A stretch of 34,520 nt of DNA from Nocardioides sp. (GCF_030655615.1 NZ_JAURVJ010000027.1:1-34520), one strand, 5' to 3'. Positions 6,486 to 15,151 are shown, counted from the stretch's first letter. Notes: generated from the sequence alone by a model not told the origin. Made by a program: numbers and translations.

Positions 6486-7367
6486 GTGATCGTGGTGGAG
6501 GAGGCGACGTGGCGGGCACGAGCCGCCGCTCACGAGGCGCGCGTCGACGCCCTTGTCGCCCCCCACCTCGCCCGACGCGGCGCCCAGGTGAAGCACCCGG
6601 TGCACGACTTCCTCTTCACCTACTACTCCCAGCGGCCCGCCCAGCTGCGCCGCTGGCACCCCGGCTTCGGGGTCCGGCTGGCCGACGCGCCGGACTACGC
6701 CGGCCTCAAGGGCTACGTCGACGGCGCGGTCAGCGCGGACCACGTCGCCTCGCAGGAGCCGCTGCTCACCGCCCTGCGCCGATTGCTCCGCGCCACGGCC
6801 GCGCGCCCGGCGCACACCGGCTGCTTCGGGCTGCACGAGTGGGCCATGGTCTACCGCCTCGCCGAGGACGAGACCCGGCACGCCGACTGGCCGCTGCGGC
6901 TCGGCCCCGACGGCACCGACCGGGTCGTCGAGTCCCACCGGATCGCGTGCTCCCACTTCGACGCCTACCGCTTCTTCACCTCACCCGCGCGGCCGCTCAA
7001 CACACTGGCGCCGGGCCGCGACGACCGGGCGGAGTTCGAGCAGCCGGGCTGCCTCCACGCCGGGATGGACCTCTACAAGCACGCCTTCCGCCTCTCCCCC
7101 ATGGTCCCGTCGGAGCTGGTGGCCGACTGCTTCGAGCTGGCCCGCGACATCCGCGTGCTCGACATGCGGGCGGCGCCCTACGACCTGGCCGACCTCGGCT
7201 TCGACCCCGTGCCGATCGAGACCGCTGCCGGCAAGGCCGACTACGCCGCCGCGCAGCGCGCGTTCGCCGACCGGGGCGCACCCCTGCGAGCCCGGCTCGT
7301 CGCGGAGTGCGAGCGCCTGCTCGCCGTGCCCATGCCGGCGCCCATGCCGGCGCCGGTGCCGGCGTGA
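6486..7367 (+). CDS. Actinobacterial '3-methyladenine DNA glycosylase' family protein
   Basis: A 293-residue soluble protein. The segment KHPVHDFLFTYYSQRPAQLRRWHPGFG near the N-terminus is the hallmark of an actinobacterial family that databases label 3-methyladenine DNA glycosylase. I see no HhH-GPD or Tag-type catalytic motif, so that label should be treated as a family name and not a demonstrated activity. Other features are conserved-looking His/Tyr-rich stretches (CFGLHEWAMVYRL, HRIACSHFDAYRFF). The C-terminus is a proline-rich repeat (MPAPMPAPVPA). GTG at 6486 is chosen because of the -10 box directly upstream; an in-frame extension to 6402 would overlap the divergent FAH gene. The stop overlaps the next gene's GTG by four bases. 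Confidence 0.7.
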   Translation: MIVVEEATWRARAAAHEARVDALVAPHLARRGAQVKHPVHDFLFTYYSQRPAQLRRWHPGFGVRLADAPDYAGLKGYVDGAVSADHVASQEPLLTALRRLLRATAARPAHTGCFGLHEWAMVYRLAEDETRHADWPLRLGPDGTDRVVESHRIACSHFDAYRFFTSPARPLNTLAPGRDDRAEFEQPGCLHAGMDLYKHAFRLSPMVPSELVADCFELARDIRVLDMRAAPYDLADLGFDPVPIETAAGKADYAAAQRAFADRGAPLRARLVAECERLLAVPMPAPMPAPVPA

Positions 7368-7909
7368 CGGCGGAGGGCGGGGACCCCGGGGGCACCGGCC
7401 GCGAGGACTTCCCGCCGATCCCGTTCACCCAACGCTACGTCGTACCCGCCGACGGCCGGCGCCGGCTGGCCTGGGCGTCGGTGCGGTTCACGCTGCTGTC
7501 GTCGCGGGCGCAGCGGGTGTTCTACGCGACGATCGTGGTGTTCGCCCTGGCCCTGCAGACCTTCGAGGGCTGGACCCCGGCTGACGAGTCCGTGCTCGAG
7601 GCGTGCGGATTCGTCGCGGTCGGGCTCGCCCTGTCGGTGGTCTGGGCGAGCACCGTGGGGTTCCTGCAGACCTACCACTCGACCCGCTACCGCTTCTACC
7701 CCGACGCCGTCCTCGAGTCGGGGTTCGGAGACGACGCCTTCGTCCTGCGAGGCCCCGCCGGCGACACCTGGCTGCCCTACGGCGCCGTACGCCGGGCCCG
7801 GGTGCGGGGCGAGTTCGTCTTCTTCAGCACCGACGGGATCGGCGGCCAGGCCATCTTCCCGAAGGCGCTGTTCCCCGACGCCCAGGTCGAGCGGATCACC
7901 GCCGGCTGA
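7364..7909 (+). CDS. Small membrane protein, YcxB-like C-terminal domain
   Basis: A 181-residue protein with a hydrophilic N-terminus, two predicted membrane segments (around FYATIVVFALALQTF and LEACGFVAVGLALSVVWAS) and a soluble C-terminal domain. In that domain YRFYPDAVLESGFGDDAFVLRG, WLPYGAVRRARV and VFFSTDGIGGQAIFPKALF resemble the PH-like YcxB fold. Its function is unknown. The GTG at 7364 overlaps the upstream stop (GTGA), so it is translationally coupled to the glycosylase-family gene. Its stop codon lies inside a hairpin shared with the convergent AmiS gene. Confidence 0.7.
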   Translation: MTAEGGDPGGTGREDFPPIPFTQRYVVPADGRRRLAWASVRFTLLSSRAQRVFYATIVVFALALQTFEGWTPADESVLEACGFVAVGLALSVVWASTVGFLQTYHSTRYRFYPDAVLESGFGDDAFVLRGPAGDTWLPYGAVRRARVRGEFVFFSTDGIGGQAIFPKALFPDAQVERITAG

Positions 7910-7926
7910 GTCGGGCGCCTCAGCCG
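7903..7926. terminator. Bidirectional hairpin holding two convergent stop codons
   Basis: CGGCTGAG (7903-7910) and CTCAGCCG (7919-7926) form a perfect 8-base stem with an 8-base loop. The TGA of the plus-strand gene (7907-7909) and the TGA of the minus-strand AmiS gene (7922-7920) are each in one arm. There is no T-run. It is probably a shared terminator of the U-tract-free type common in actinobacteria. Confidence 0.55.
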
Positions 7927-8555
7927 ACGGGTACCGGGCCCGCGACGACGCGGGAGGGGGCCGGAGCCGGAGCCGGCGCGCGGACCGCCCGCAGTGCCTG
8001 GGGCGCGAGCACGGCAGCGGTCGCGGCGATGGCGACCCCGATCGTCCAGGGCGGCGGGGCCTCACCGAGCAGGTAGACGAAGCCCGGGATCGTGCAGGTC
8101 GTGAACGACAGGATGATCGTCAGCCACGCGGTCACCTCGGTGTACTGCGCCTTGCCGAGGGCGATGACCACGAAGAACAGGCCCCACAGCACCGACCACT
8201 GGAACCACAGGAGACCGGTGGTGGTGTCGTCGAAGCGGACGACGTTGGTCACGCCGAAGCCGACGGCCATGATCGACACCCACAGCGAGTACCACCCGAG
8301 GCCGGGCCCGTCGTAGCCGGCGAGGTTGTTGATGCCGACGTAGAGGTAGGTGAAGCCGAACATGAAGATGCCGGCCGCACCGAGGATCTCGTCGGTCGTG
8401 GCCGCGGTGGCGATCAGGTAGAAGGGGATCGCTGTCTGCAGCGCCCCGACGAACAGGTTGAACACGCCGGCGGTCTTGGCGTCGACCTTGCCGAGGAACA
8501 GCAAGCCGTTCACGAACAGCGCCGCGCCGACGAAGGTCAGTCCTACGGAGGACAT
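7920..8555 (-). CDS. AmiS/UreI family urea or amide channel
   Basis: A 211-residue integral membrane protein with about six or seven helices, starting LTFVGAALFVNGLLFLG, which is typical of the AmiS/UreI family. UreI is a urea channel, and AmiS passes short-chain amides in Pseudomonas and Mycobacterium. The C-terminal tail is Ala/Pro-rich (APAPAPAPS). The ATG at 8555 is supported by AAAGGA 8 bases upstream; longer in-frame starts have no such site. It follows the DszC-like monooxygenase gene by about 100 bases on the same strand. No urease or amidase gene is adjacent, although an amidase occurs at 26246. Its substrate could be urea, a short amide or another small neutral solute. Confidence 0.85.
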   Translation of the reverse strand: MSSVGLTFVGAALFVNGLLFLGKVDAKTAGVFNLFVGALQTAIPFYLIATAATTDEILGAAGIFMFGFTYLYVGINNLAGYDGPGLGWYSLWVSIMAVGFGVTNVVRFDDTTTGLLWFQWSVLWGLFFVVIALGKAQYTEVTAWLTIILSFTTCTIPGFVYLLGEAPPPWTIGVAIAATAAVLAPQALRAVRAPAPAPAPSRVVAGPVPVG

Positions 8556-8657
8556 CAGTGATTCCTTTCGGTTGGTGGACGTCGACGAGAAGACGCCGAC
8601 CGGGCACAGGCGCCCCGACCACATGTCGGCGCAACCACCGGCTGCGACCAATCGGAC

Positions 8658-9893
8658 TCAGAAGTAGGCGTTGCCGGGGAAGCCTGCGCCGTTGACCTCG
8701 TGGTCGCCGATGGCGGAGGCCTTGAGGAACGAGGGGTTGTGCGTGGACGCCGTACGCGCGTTGCGCCAGTGACGGTCGAGGTTGTGGACCTTCTGGGTGG
8801 CGGAGGCGCCGCCGACGTCGAAGAGCTTGGCGGCCGTGGCGTAGGAGAAGCCGTCGATGACGACCTTGGCCTGCGCGGCGGCGAGCTGGGCGGCCTCGGT
8901 GGCGGCCGGGGTGGGGGCGCCGTCGACGACGGAGTCGAAGGCGTCCTGGATCTTGTCGGCCGCGGCGAGCACGATCGCCTCGGCGGCGAAGGCGTCGGCA
9001 GAGATCTCTCCGACGATCTGGAGCACCTGGCGGTCCTCGGCAGCGGTGGCTGCACCGGCGTGGCCGAAGTTGCGCGAGCGGCGCTGCACCAGCGCGACGG
9101 CGTCGTTGCGGACGCTGCGCAGGATGCCGACGGTGACGGCCTGGAGGTAGAGCTGCAGGAAGGCGCCGTTGTAGCCCGGGTCGAGCTCGTCGGGGTCGCC
9201 GAGGTCGAAGAACTCCTCGTCGGTGACGTGCACGTCGTCGAGGCGGGTGGTGCCGGTGCCGGTGAGGCGCTGGCCGAAGCCGTCCCAGTCGTCCTCGACG
9301 GTGACGCCCTCGCGGTCGATCGGGATGACAGCGCCGGCGATGGTGCCGTCGGGCACCGCGGCCCAGATCTGGGTGTAGTCGGAGTAGAGGGTCCCGGTGG
9401 AGTAGAACTTCTCGCCGTTGAGGCGGTGGCCGCCGGCGGGGTCGGGTGCGATGGTCGTCTCGAACGACAGGCCCACGGCTTTGCCGCTCTGCTCGCTGAA
9501 GCCGTTGCCGACGAGCTTGTCGTCGGTGATCAGGGCCAGGCCGCGCGCCTTGGCCTCGGGGTCCGGCGAGGTGATCTGCTGCTCGACGAACCAGTAGTGG
9601 GTGCGCAGGATGTGGGCGACGTTGGAGTCGGCCTCCGCCAGCTCGATGAGCGTGCGGAAGAAGTCGCGGACGCTCGCGCCGGCGCCGCCGTCCTCCACGG
9701 GGACCCGGAGCCGCCCGAGACCGGCCTCCTTCGCCCAGGTGATCTGCTCGAACGGTGCGACCCGGTCGCGGTCGCGCAGGTCGGCGTCGACCGAGATGCG
9801 GTCGAGCAGGGCACGCAGCTCGGGCGAGCCGGGCCGGACCGGGCTGGTGGTGCGGGCGCTCGTGCGGGTCGGGGCGCTGGTGTCGATGCTCAC
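8658..9893 (-). CDS. Acyl-CoA-dehydrogenase-fold flavin monooxygenase (DszC/SfnB-like)
   Basis: A 411-residue protein with the acyl-CoA dehydrogenase fold: an N-terminal helical part (FEQITWAKEAGLGRLRVPVEDGGAG), the middle beta domain (NGEKFYSTGTLYSD, DWDGFGQRLTGTGTTRLDDVHV) and the C-terminal helical bundle ending in DRHWRNARTASTHNPS. The RNARTASTHNP ending is typical of the FMNH2-dependent branch that includes DszC (dibenzothiophene monooxygenase) and SfnB. True acyl-CoA dehydrogenases instead have a catalytic Glu. It probably oxygenates an organosulfur or related compound using reduced flavin from a separate reductase; an NADPH-FMN reductase lies far away at 27722. The start is GTG at 9893 with GAGGAG 7 bases upstream. 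The exact substrate is unknown. Confidence 0.8.
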   Translation of the reverse strand: MSIDTSAPTRTSARTTSPVRPGSPELRALLDRISVDADLRDRDRVAPFEQITWAKEAGLGRLRVPVEDGGAGASVRDFFRTLIELAEADSNVAHILRTHYWFVEQQITSPDPEAKARGLALITDDKLVGNGFSEQSGKAVGLSFETTIAPDPAGGHRLNGEKFYSTGTLYSDYTQIWAAVPDGTIAGAVIPIDREGVTVEDDWDGFGQRLTGTGTTRLDDVHVTDEEFFDLGDPDELDPGYNGAFLQLYLQAVTVGILRSVRNDAVALVQRRSRNFGHAGAATAAEDRQVLQIVGEISADAFAAEAIVLAAADKIQDAFDSVVDGAPTPAATEAAQLAAAQAKVVIDGFSYATAAKLFDVGGASATQKVHNLDRHWRNARTASTHNPSFLKASAIGDHEVNGAGFPGNAYF

Positions 9894-9939
9894 GCGGGGT
9901 CTCCTCGGGGTGGAACGGGTCGTGGTCTGTTTCTCGACT

Positions 9940-9956
9940 GACTTTATGGACTTAAT
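9940..9956. promoter_or_regulatory. AT-rich promoter/operator patch upstream of the DszC-like gene
   Basis: GACTTTAT (9940-9947) and GACTTAAT (9949-9956) form a near-exact direct repeat in an otherwise GC-rich region. On the minus strand TAAAGT (9946-9941) would serve as a -10 box, leaving a leader of about 40 bases with a good ribosome binding site. The direct repeat is a plausible site for a regulator of the monooxygenase/AmiS pair. Confidence 0.4.
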
Positions 9957-10064
9957 ACGTGAGCACCACCCCTGTGGCGGCAGGTTTCACCGATGCCGGG
10001 CTCGGTCCTGGGCTGTGACCGGGGTCGCACCACGGCGCCTTGCGAGCCCCTCGGGGGGTACGCC

Positions 10065-10083
10065 TAAGGTGAGGCTCACCTAA
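10065..10083 (+). promoter_or_regulatory. DtxR/IdeR-type iron box controlling desABCD
   Basis: TAAGGTGAGGCTCACCTAA matches the DtxR/IdeR consensus TTAGGTTAGGCTAACCTAA at 16 of 19 positions and is nearly palindromic. It starts 41 bases upstream of desA. TTGCGA (10040-10045) and TAAGGT (10065-10070) or TAACTT (10081-10086) could be the -35 and -10 elements, so the iron-bound repressor would cover the core promoter. Repression in iron-replete cells is the expected effect. Confidence 0.9.
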
Positions 10084-10105
10084 CTTTCTCTCGGAAGGAT
10101 CCACG

Positions 10106-11563
10106 GTGGCTGCTCCCCGGTCGACTCCCCACCCGCTCTCCCACCTCTTCCACCCGCACCACGCGGCGTCCTACGTCGACACCATGCGTCGCGGCGTCGA
10201 CCACCTCGCCGAGGCCCTCGGGCGCGTGGAACGACGCCCCGCGAGCGGCGTCGCCCCCGAGCAGGCCGCCAAGCCGGTCGCCGACGTCGACCTCGACCGT
10301 CCGCTCCACGACGTCGACGCGACGCTCGAGGAGATGAGCCGCCTCTACCTCGACGACGCGGTGTGGTTCCACGAGCCGACGTACGCCGCCCACCTCAACT
10401 GCCCGGTCGTCATCCCGGCCCTGCTGGCGGAGGTGTTCGTCAGTGGCGTGAACTCCAGCCTCGACACCTTCGACCAGAGCGTCGGCGGCACCTTCATCGA
10501 GCGGCACCTCGTCGACTGGACCACCGCGCGCATCGGGTTCGGCGCCGACGCCGACGGCATCTTCACCAGCGGGGGCACGCAGTCCAACCTCCAGGCCCTG
10601 CTGCTCGCCCGCGACCACGCCCTCGCGAACGGAGCAGCGGCGTCCACGCTGCGCGTGGTCGCGTCGGCCGACGGGCACTTCAGCGTGCAGAAGGCAGCGC
10701 GCCTGCTCGGGCTCGGCGACACCGCCGTCATCGCGGTGCCGGTCGACGACCGGCGCCGGATGGACGTGACCGCGCTGGGCGCCGCCCTCGCGGCGCTCGA
10801 CGCCCAGGGCCACCACGCGATGGCGGTCGTCGCGACCGCCGGCACCACCGACTTCGGTGCCATCGACCCGCTGGTCGAGGTGGCCGCGCTGGCCCGGGCG
10901 CGCGGCGCGTGGTTCCACGTCGACGCGGCCTACGGCGGGGGCCTGCTCGCCTCCCCCACCCGACGCGACTGGCTCGCCGGCATCGAGCACGCGGACTCGG
11001 TGACGGTCGACTTCCACAAGACGTGGTTCCAGCCCGTCAGCTCGAGCGCCCTGCTCGTCGCCGACGGCGCCCACCTCGGGCACGTCACCTGGCACGCCGA
11101 CTACCTCAACCCCCACGACGCCGCCGACCCCAACCAGGTCGACAAGAGCATCCAGACCACGCGCCGCTTCGACGCGCTCAAGCTCTGGCTGACCCTGCGG
11201 ATCATGGGACCCGACGTCATCGGCGGCTACGTCGATGACGTGGTCGAGCTGGCCACCGAGGTCGGGGCCCTGGTGCGGGACCGTCCCGCCGTCGAGCTCG
11301 CCGCCGAGCCCCAGCTGAGCACGGTGGTGTTCCGCTACCGTCCGCCCGGCGTGCCCGTCGCCGTGGCCGACCGCCTGGCGCCGCTGGTCCGCGCCACGCT
11401 CTACGCCCGCGGGGCCGCCATGGTCGCCGCCACCAAGGTCGACGGCCACGCCTGGCTCAAGCTGACGCTCCTCAACCCGATGGCCACCGCCGCCGACATC
11501 ATCGGGATCGTCGACGAGGTCGTTGCGATCGGCGACAGCCTGCTCGCGGCCGAGGTGGCCTGA
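10106..11563 (+). CDS. desA: Lysine decarboxylase of desferrioxamine-type siderophore synthesis (DesA)
   Basis: A 485-residue PLP-dependent group II decarboxylase. In the desferrioxamine pathway DesA converts lysine to cadaverine. Visible signatures are FTSGGTQSNLQALLLARD, the FHVDAAYGGGLL segment with the PLP-interacting Asp, and the PLP lysine K305 in SVTVDFHKTWFQP. The protein starts with a His/Pro-rich stretch (HPLSHLFHPHHAASY) typical of siderophore-linked members. The GTG at 10106 is preceded by GGAAGGA with good spacing, and an iron box lies just upstream. Its stop overlaps desB by one base (TGATG). Members of this family can also act on DABA, glutamate or aromatic amino acids; the adjacent desB-desC-desD set argues for lysine. 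Confidence 0.92.
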   Translation: MAAPRSTPHPLSHLFHPHHAASYVDTMRRGVDHLAEALGRVERRPASGVAPEQAAKPVADVDLDRPLHDVDATLEEMSRLYLDDAVWFHEPTYAAHLNCPVVIPALLAEVFVSGVNSSLDTFDQSVGGTFIERHLVDWTTARIGFGADADGIFTSGGTQSNLQALLLARDHALANGAAASTLRVVASADGHFSVQKAARLLGLGDTAVIAVPVDDRRRMDVTALGAALAALDAQGHHAMAVVATAGTTDFGAIDPLVEVAALARARGAWFHVDAAYGGGLLASPTRRDWLAGIEHADSVTVDFHKTWFQPVSSSALLVADGAHLGHVTWHADYLNPHDAADPNQVDKSIQTTRRFDALKLWLTLRIMGPDVIGGYVDDVVELATEVGALVRDRPAVELAAEPQLSTVVFRYRPPGVPVAVADRLAPLVRATLYARGAAMVAATKVDGHAWLKLTLLNPMATAADIIGIVDEVVAIGDSLLAAEVA

Positions 11564-12864
11564 TGTCCCGGCTGCACGACGTCGTCGGGATCGGCGTCGG
11601 ACCCTTCAACCTCGGCCTCGCCTGCCTGGCCAACCCGGTCGAGGACCTCGACTGCGTCTTCCTCGAGGCCCGCGACGAGCTCGCCTGGCACCCCGGGATG
11701 ATGCTCGACGACGCGACGCTGCAGGTGCCGTTCCTCGCCGACCTGGTCACGATGGCCGACCCGACGTCACGCTGGTCGTTCCTCAGCTATCTCAAGGAGA
11801 CCGGCAACCTCTACCCGTTCTACATCCGCGAGTCCTTCTACCCGCTGCGCCGCGAGTACGACGACTACTGCCGCTGGGCGGCCGAGCGGGTCGGGTCGGT
11901 GCGGTTCGGGCGGGCGGTGACCTCGGTCGAGCACGACGGGACGGCGTACGTCGTCACGACGGGCAGCGGCGAGACCTTCCGCGGGCGGCGCGTGGTGCTC
12001 GGCGTCGGCACGCAGCCGCGGGTGCCCGAGGTGCTGGCCGGGTTGGTGTCCGAGCCACCGGACGGCGGTCTCGTCACGCACAGCTCCGGCTACCTCGGCG
12101 CCAAGGCGGCGCTGCAGGAGCTCGGGTCGATCACGGTGGTCGGCAGCGGGCAGAGCGCGGCGGAGGTCTATCACGACCTGCTGGCGGAGAGCCCGGACCA
12201 CGACTACACGCTGACCTGGCTGACGCGGAGCCCGCGGTTCTTCCCGATGGAGTACACCAAGCTGACGCTGGAGATGACGTCGCCGGAGTACACCTCCTAC
12301 TTCCAGCGCCTGCCCTCCGGTGTGCGCAGCGATCTCCTGCGCGAGCAGCGCTCTCTCTACAAGGGGATCAGCGGTGACCTGGTCGACGCGATCTTCGACC
12401 TGCACTACCGGTTGCGGGTCTCGGGGCACGGGCCGCGCACGACGTTGGTCTCCAACACCGAGGTGGTCGGCGGGCGCCGGACCGACGACGGGGTCGCGCT
12501 CGACCTGCACCACACCGAGACGGACGAGGCGTTCGCGCTGACCACCGAGGGGCTCGTGCTCGCGACCGGCTACGCCTCGCAGGTCCCCGACCTCCTCGAC
12601 GGGATCCGTGACCGGCTGGAGCTCGACGGGACCGGCCGGTTCCTCGCGTCCCCGTCCTACGCCGTCGACCACAGCGGCCAGGAGGTGTTCGTGCAGAACG
12701 CCGAGGAGCACACCCACGGCTTCGTCGCCCCCGACCTCGGGATGGGCGCGTTCCGCAACTCGGTGATCATCGCGGCGCTCACCGGCCGCGAGGTCTATCC
12801 CGTCGAGAAGCGGATCGCCGTGCAGAGCTTCGGCGTCCCCGACCACCTCAGGGTGGCGCAGTGA
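11563..12864 (+). CDS. desB: Cadaverine (lysine/ornithine-family) N-monooxygenase DesB
   Basis: A 433-residue flavin monooxygenase of the IucD/SidA/PvdA family that N-hydroxylates a terminal amine using FAD, NADPH and O2. The FAD-binding motif is GIGVGPFNLGLA (residues about 9-20), the characteristic LQVPFLADLVTMADPTS follows, the NADPH motif is VVGSGQSAAEVYHDLL, and the C-terminal ATGY motif appears as LVLATGYASQVP. In the desferrioxamine pathway it makes N-hydroxycadaverine. The ATG at 11563 overlaps the desA stop, and its own stop overlaps the GTG of desC. The order desA-desB-desC-desD matches known desferrioxamine clusters of Streptomyces. Confidence 0.94.
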   Translation: MSRLHDVVGIGVGPFNLGLACLANPVEDLDCVFLEARDELAWHPGMMLDDATLQVPFLADLVTMADPTSRWSFLSYLKETGNLYPFYIRESFYPLRREYDDYCRWAAERVGSVRFGRAVTSVEHDGTAYVVTTGSGETFRGRRVVLGVGTQPRVPEVLAGLVSEPPDGGLVTHSSGYLGAKAALQELGSITVVGSGQSAAEVYHDLLAESPDHDYTLTWLTRSPRFFPMEYTKLTLEMTSPEYTSYFQRLPSGVRSDLLREQRSLYKGISGDLVDAIFDLHYRLRVSGHGPRTTLVSNTEVVGGRRTDDGVALDLHHTETDEAFALTTEGLVLATGYASQVPDLLDGIRDRLELDGTGRFLASPSYAVDHSGQEVFVQNAEEHTHGFVAPDLGMGAFRNSVIIAALTGREVYPVEKRIAVQSFGVPDHLRVAQ

Positions 12865-13385
12865 TCACCCTCGAGCCGCTCGACGTCGACGAGCACGGCT
12901 GCCGTCTGCACCGGTGGGTCACCCATCCGCGCTCGGCGTTCTGGATGATGCAGGACGCCACGCCCGCCGAGGTCGTCGCCGACTACCGGCTCGTCGAGGA
13001 GCACCCGCACCACGACGCCTGGCTGGGTCGTGTCGACGGCGAGCCGGCGTTCCTCGCCGAGACCTACGACCCGGTGCTGGCCCCGGAGGTCGGCCTGGCC
13101 GACCTGCCCGAGCTGCGGCCGGGCGACCTCGGCATGCACGTGCTGGTGGCCCCGACCGACAGCCCGCGCCGCGGCTTCACCCGCGGCGTCTTCGGCGCGG
13201 TGATGGCGCACTGCTTCGCCGACGCCGCGGTCGAGCGGGTCGTCGTCGAGCCCGACGTGCGCAACGAGCGCATCGCGGTCCTCAACGAGGAAGCCGGATT
13301 CGTGGTCGAACGCGTCCTCGACCTGCCCGGCAAGCAGGCGGCGCTGTCGTTCTGCACCCGAGCCGACTGGAAGGCCCACCGATGA
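12861..13385 (+). CDS. desC: Siderophore acyltransferase DesC (GNAT, AlcB/IucB-like)
   Basis: A 174-residue GNAT acyltransferase of the IucB/AlcB/RhbD branch. The siderophore-specific N-terminal motif is present (DVDEHGCRLHRWVTHPRSAFWMM), as are DLGMHVLVAP, RGFTRGVFGAVMAHCF and VVVEPDVRNERIAVLNEEAGF. It would transfer an acetyl or succinyl group from CoA to N-hydroxycadaverine, giving the hydroxamate. Whether it uses succinyl-, acetyl- or a longer acyl-CoA decides the desferrioxamine variant and cannot be read from sequence. GTG at 12861 (GTGA overlap with desB); the stop overlaps the desD ATG (ATGA). Confidence 0.9.
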   Translation: MITLEPLDVDEHGCRLHRWVTHPRSAFWMMQDATPAEVVADYRLVEEHPHHDAWLGRVDGEPAFLAETYDPVLAPEVGLADLPELRPGDLGMHVLVAPTDSPRRGFTRGVFGAVMAHCFADAAVERVVVEPDVRNERIAVLNEEAGFVVERVLDLPGKQAALSFCTRADWKAHR

Positions 13386-15148
13386 CGTTCGTCGACACCG
13401 CGCACCTGACGCCCGAGACGCTCGCCGCCGCGCAGCGACACCTCGTGGCCAAGGCGATCAGCGAGCTCGCCCACGAGCGCCTCCTGGCCCCCGAGCCCGG
13501 ATGGATCCTCGACGCCCCCGACGGGCGCACCCGCTGGTCGTTCGCCGCCGAGCGGCTGCCCCTCGACCACTGGGCCGTCGACGCGAGCACCGTCGCACGC
13601 ACCGTCGACGGGCTGCCGGCCGAGCTCGACGTCCAGGCGTTCGTCGTCGACTTCGCCCCGCTGCTCGGCATCCCGGACGCGCTGCTACCGGTCTACCTCG
13701 AGGAGCTGGCCGCGACGATCGCCTCGTCCGCCTGGAAGCGGGCGGCCGACCAGCCGACCGCCGTCGACCTCGTCGACGCCGACTACCAGGAGGTGGAGGC
13801 CGCGATGACCGAGGGACACCCGGCGTTCGTCGCCAACAACGGCCGGATCGGCTACGGCCTCGACGACTACCTCGCCTACGCCCCGGAGACCCGGTCACCG
13901 GTGCGGCTCGTCTGGATCGCCGTACGCCGGTCGCTCAGCCGGCTCTCGCTCGGCGACGGCCTCACCGAGGACGAGCTCTACGACGGCGAGCTCGACGTCG
14001 CCGTCCGGGCGGGCTTCGACGAGCGCCTGCGTGGTCTGGGCCTCGACCCGGCGACGTACCGGCTGATGCCGCTGCACCCGTGGCAGTGGACCGACAAGGT
14101 CGCGATCACGTTCGCCCCCGACCTCGCGCGGCGGGACCTGGTCCCGCTGGGCGAGGGGCCCGACGACTACCAGGCGCAGCAGTCGATCCGGACGTTCTTC
14201 AACGTCTCGGCGCCGGAGCGGCACTACGTCAAGACCGCGCTCGCGATCCAGAACATGGGCTTCCTGCGTGGCCTCTCCCCCGCCTACATGGGTCCGACGC
14301 CGGCGATCAACGACTACGTCCACCGCGTCGTGGCCGGCGACCCGACGCTGGCCGGCTGCGGGTTCGCCGTGCTGCGCGAGCGGGCTGCGATCGGCTACAC
14401 CGGCGACGTGTTCCACACGCTGGCCGAGACCCACGGCATCCGCTCGCCGCAGCAGAAGATGCTGGCCGCCCTATGGCGGGAGAGCCCGGTCGCGCGGCTC
14501 GGCACCGGCGAGACGGTCGCGACGATGGCCTCGCTGCTGCACCGCGACGCCGCCGGGCGGTCGTTCGCCGGCGCCCTGATCGAGGCGTCGGGGCTCGACC
14601 CGCGGTCGTGGCTGGCCTCCTACCTGCACGCCTACGTGCGTCCGCTCGTCCACTGCCTGCTCGCCCACGACCTCGCGTTCATGCCGCACGGCGAGAACCT
14701 CGTGCTCGTGCTGCGCGACCACGTGCCCGTGCGCGCGTTCATGAAGGACATCGGCGAGGAGGTCGCCGTGATGGGCGACCAGCCGCTGCCGCCCGACGTC
14801 GAACGGGTGCGGATCAAGGTGAGCGACGGGGTCAAGGCCCTCGCGCTCCACACCGACGTGTTCGACGGCGTGCTGCGCCACCTCGCGGCGATCCTGCACG
14901 TCGACGGCCTGCTGCCCGCCGACGCCTTCTGGGCCGAGGTCGCCGACTGCGTCGGACGGCACGCCGACGAGCACCCCCACCTGGCCGCGGCAGCGGCGTC
15001 GTACGACCTGTTCCGGGCGGTGTTCGACCACTCGTGCCTCAACCGGCTCCAGCTGCGCAACACGCTGCAGATGGTCGACCTGGCCGACCAGGCCGAGTCG
15101 CTGATGTGTGCGGGGGTGCTCACCAACCCCATCGCCGCCTACCGTTGA
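13382..15148 (+). CDS. desD: NIS siderophore synthetase DesD (IucA/IucC family)
   Basis: A 588-residue NRPS-independent siderophore synthetase, of normal family length. It uses ATP to adenylate the carboxylate of N-hydroxy-N-succinylcadaverine and join units into linear and cyclic desferrioxamines. Motifs present are EGHPAFVANNGRIGYGL (substrate-recognition region), RTFFNVSAPERHYVKTALAI, MGFLRGLSPAYMGPTPAIND and HAYVRPLVHCLLAHDLAFMPHGEN (ATP-binding region). The ATG at 13382 overlaps the desC stop. No ferrisiderophore-binding lipoprotein, reductase (DesE/DesF-like) or exporter follows it; the next genes are unrelated small proteins. Confidence 0.94.
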   Translation: MTFVDTAHLTPETLAAAQRHLVAKAISELAHERLLAPEPGWILDAPDGRTRWSFAAERLPLDHWAVDASTVARTVDGLPAELDVQAFVVDFAPLLGIPDALLPVYLEELAATIASSAWKRAADQPTAVDLVDADYQEVEAAMTEGHPAFVANNGRIGYGLDDYLAYAPETRSPVRLVWIAVRRSLSRLSLGDGLTEDELYDGELDVAVRAGFDERLRGLGLDPATYRLMPLHPWQWTDKVAITFAPDLARRDLVPLGEGPDDYQAQQSIRTFFNVSAPERHYVKTALAIQNMGFLRGLSPAYMGPTPAINDYVHRVVAGDPTLAGCGFAVLRERAAIGYTGDVFHTLAETHGIRSPQQKMLAALWRESPVARLGTGETVATMASLLHRDAAGRSFAGALIEASGLDPRSWLASYLHAYVRPLVHCLLAHDLAFMPHGENLVLVLRDHVPVRAFMKDIGEEVAVMGDQPLPPDVERVRIKVSDGVKALALHTDVFDGVLRHLAAILHVDGLLPADAFWAEVADCVGRHADEHPHLAAAAASYDLFRAVFDHSCLNRLQLRNTLQMVDLADQAESLMCAGVLTNPIAAYR

Positions 15149-15151
15149 GGC

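Noticed and set aside
5993..7363. N-terminal part of a 638-codon plus-strand frame that ends at 7909
   Set aside because: Only the part from 7364 is protein-like. The upstream part runs antisense to the FAH gene and out of frame with the glycosylase-family gene.
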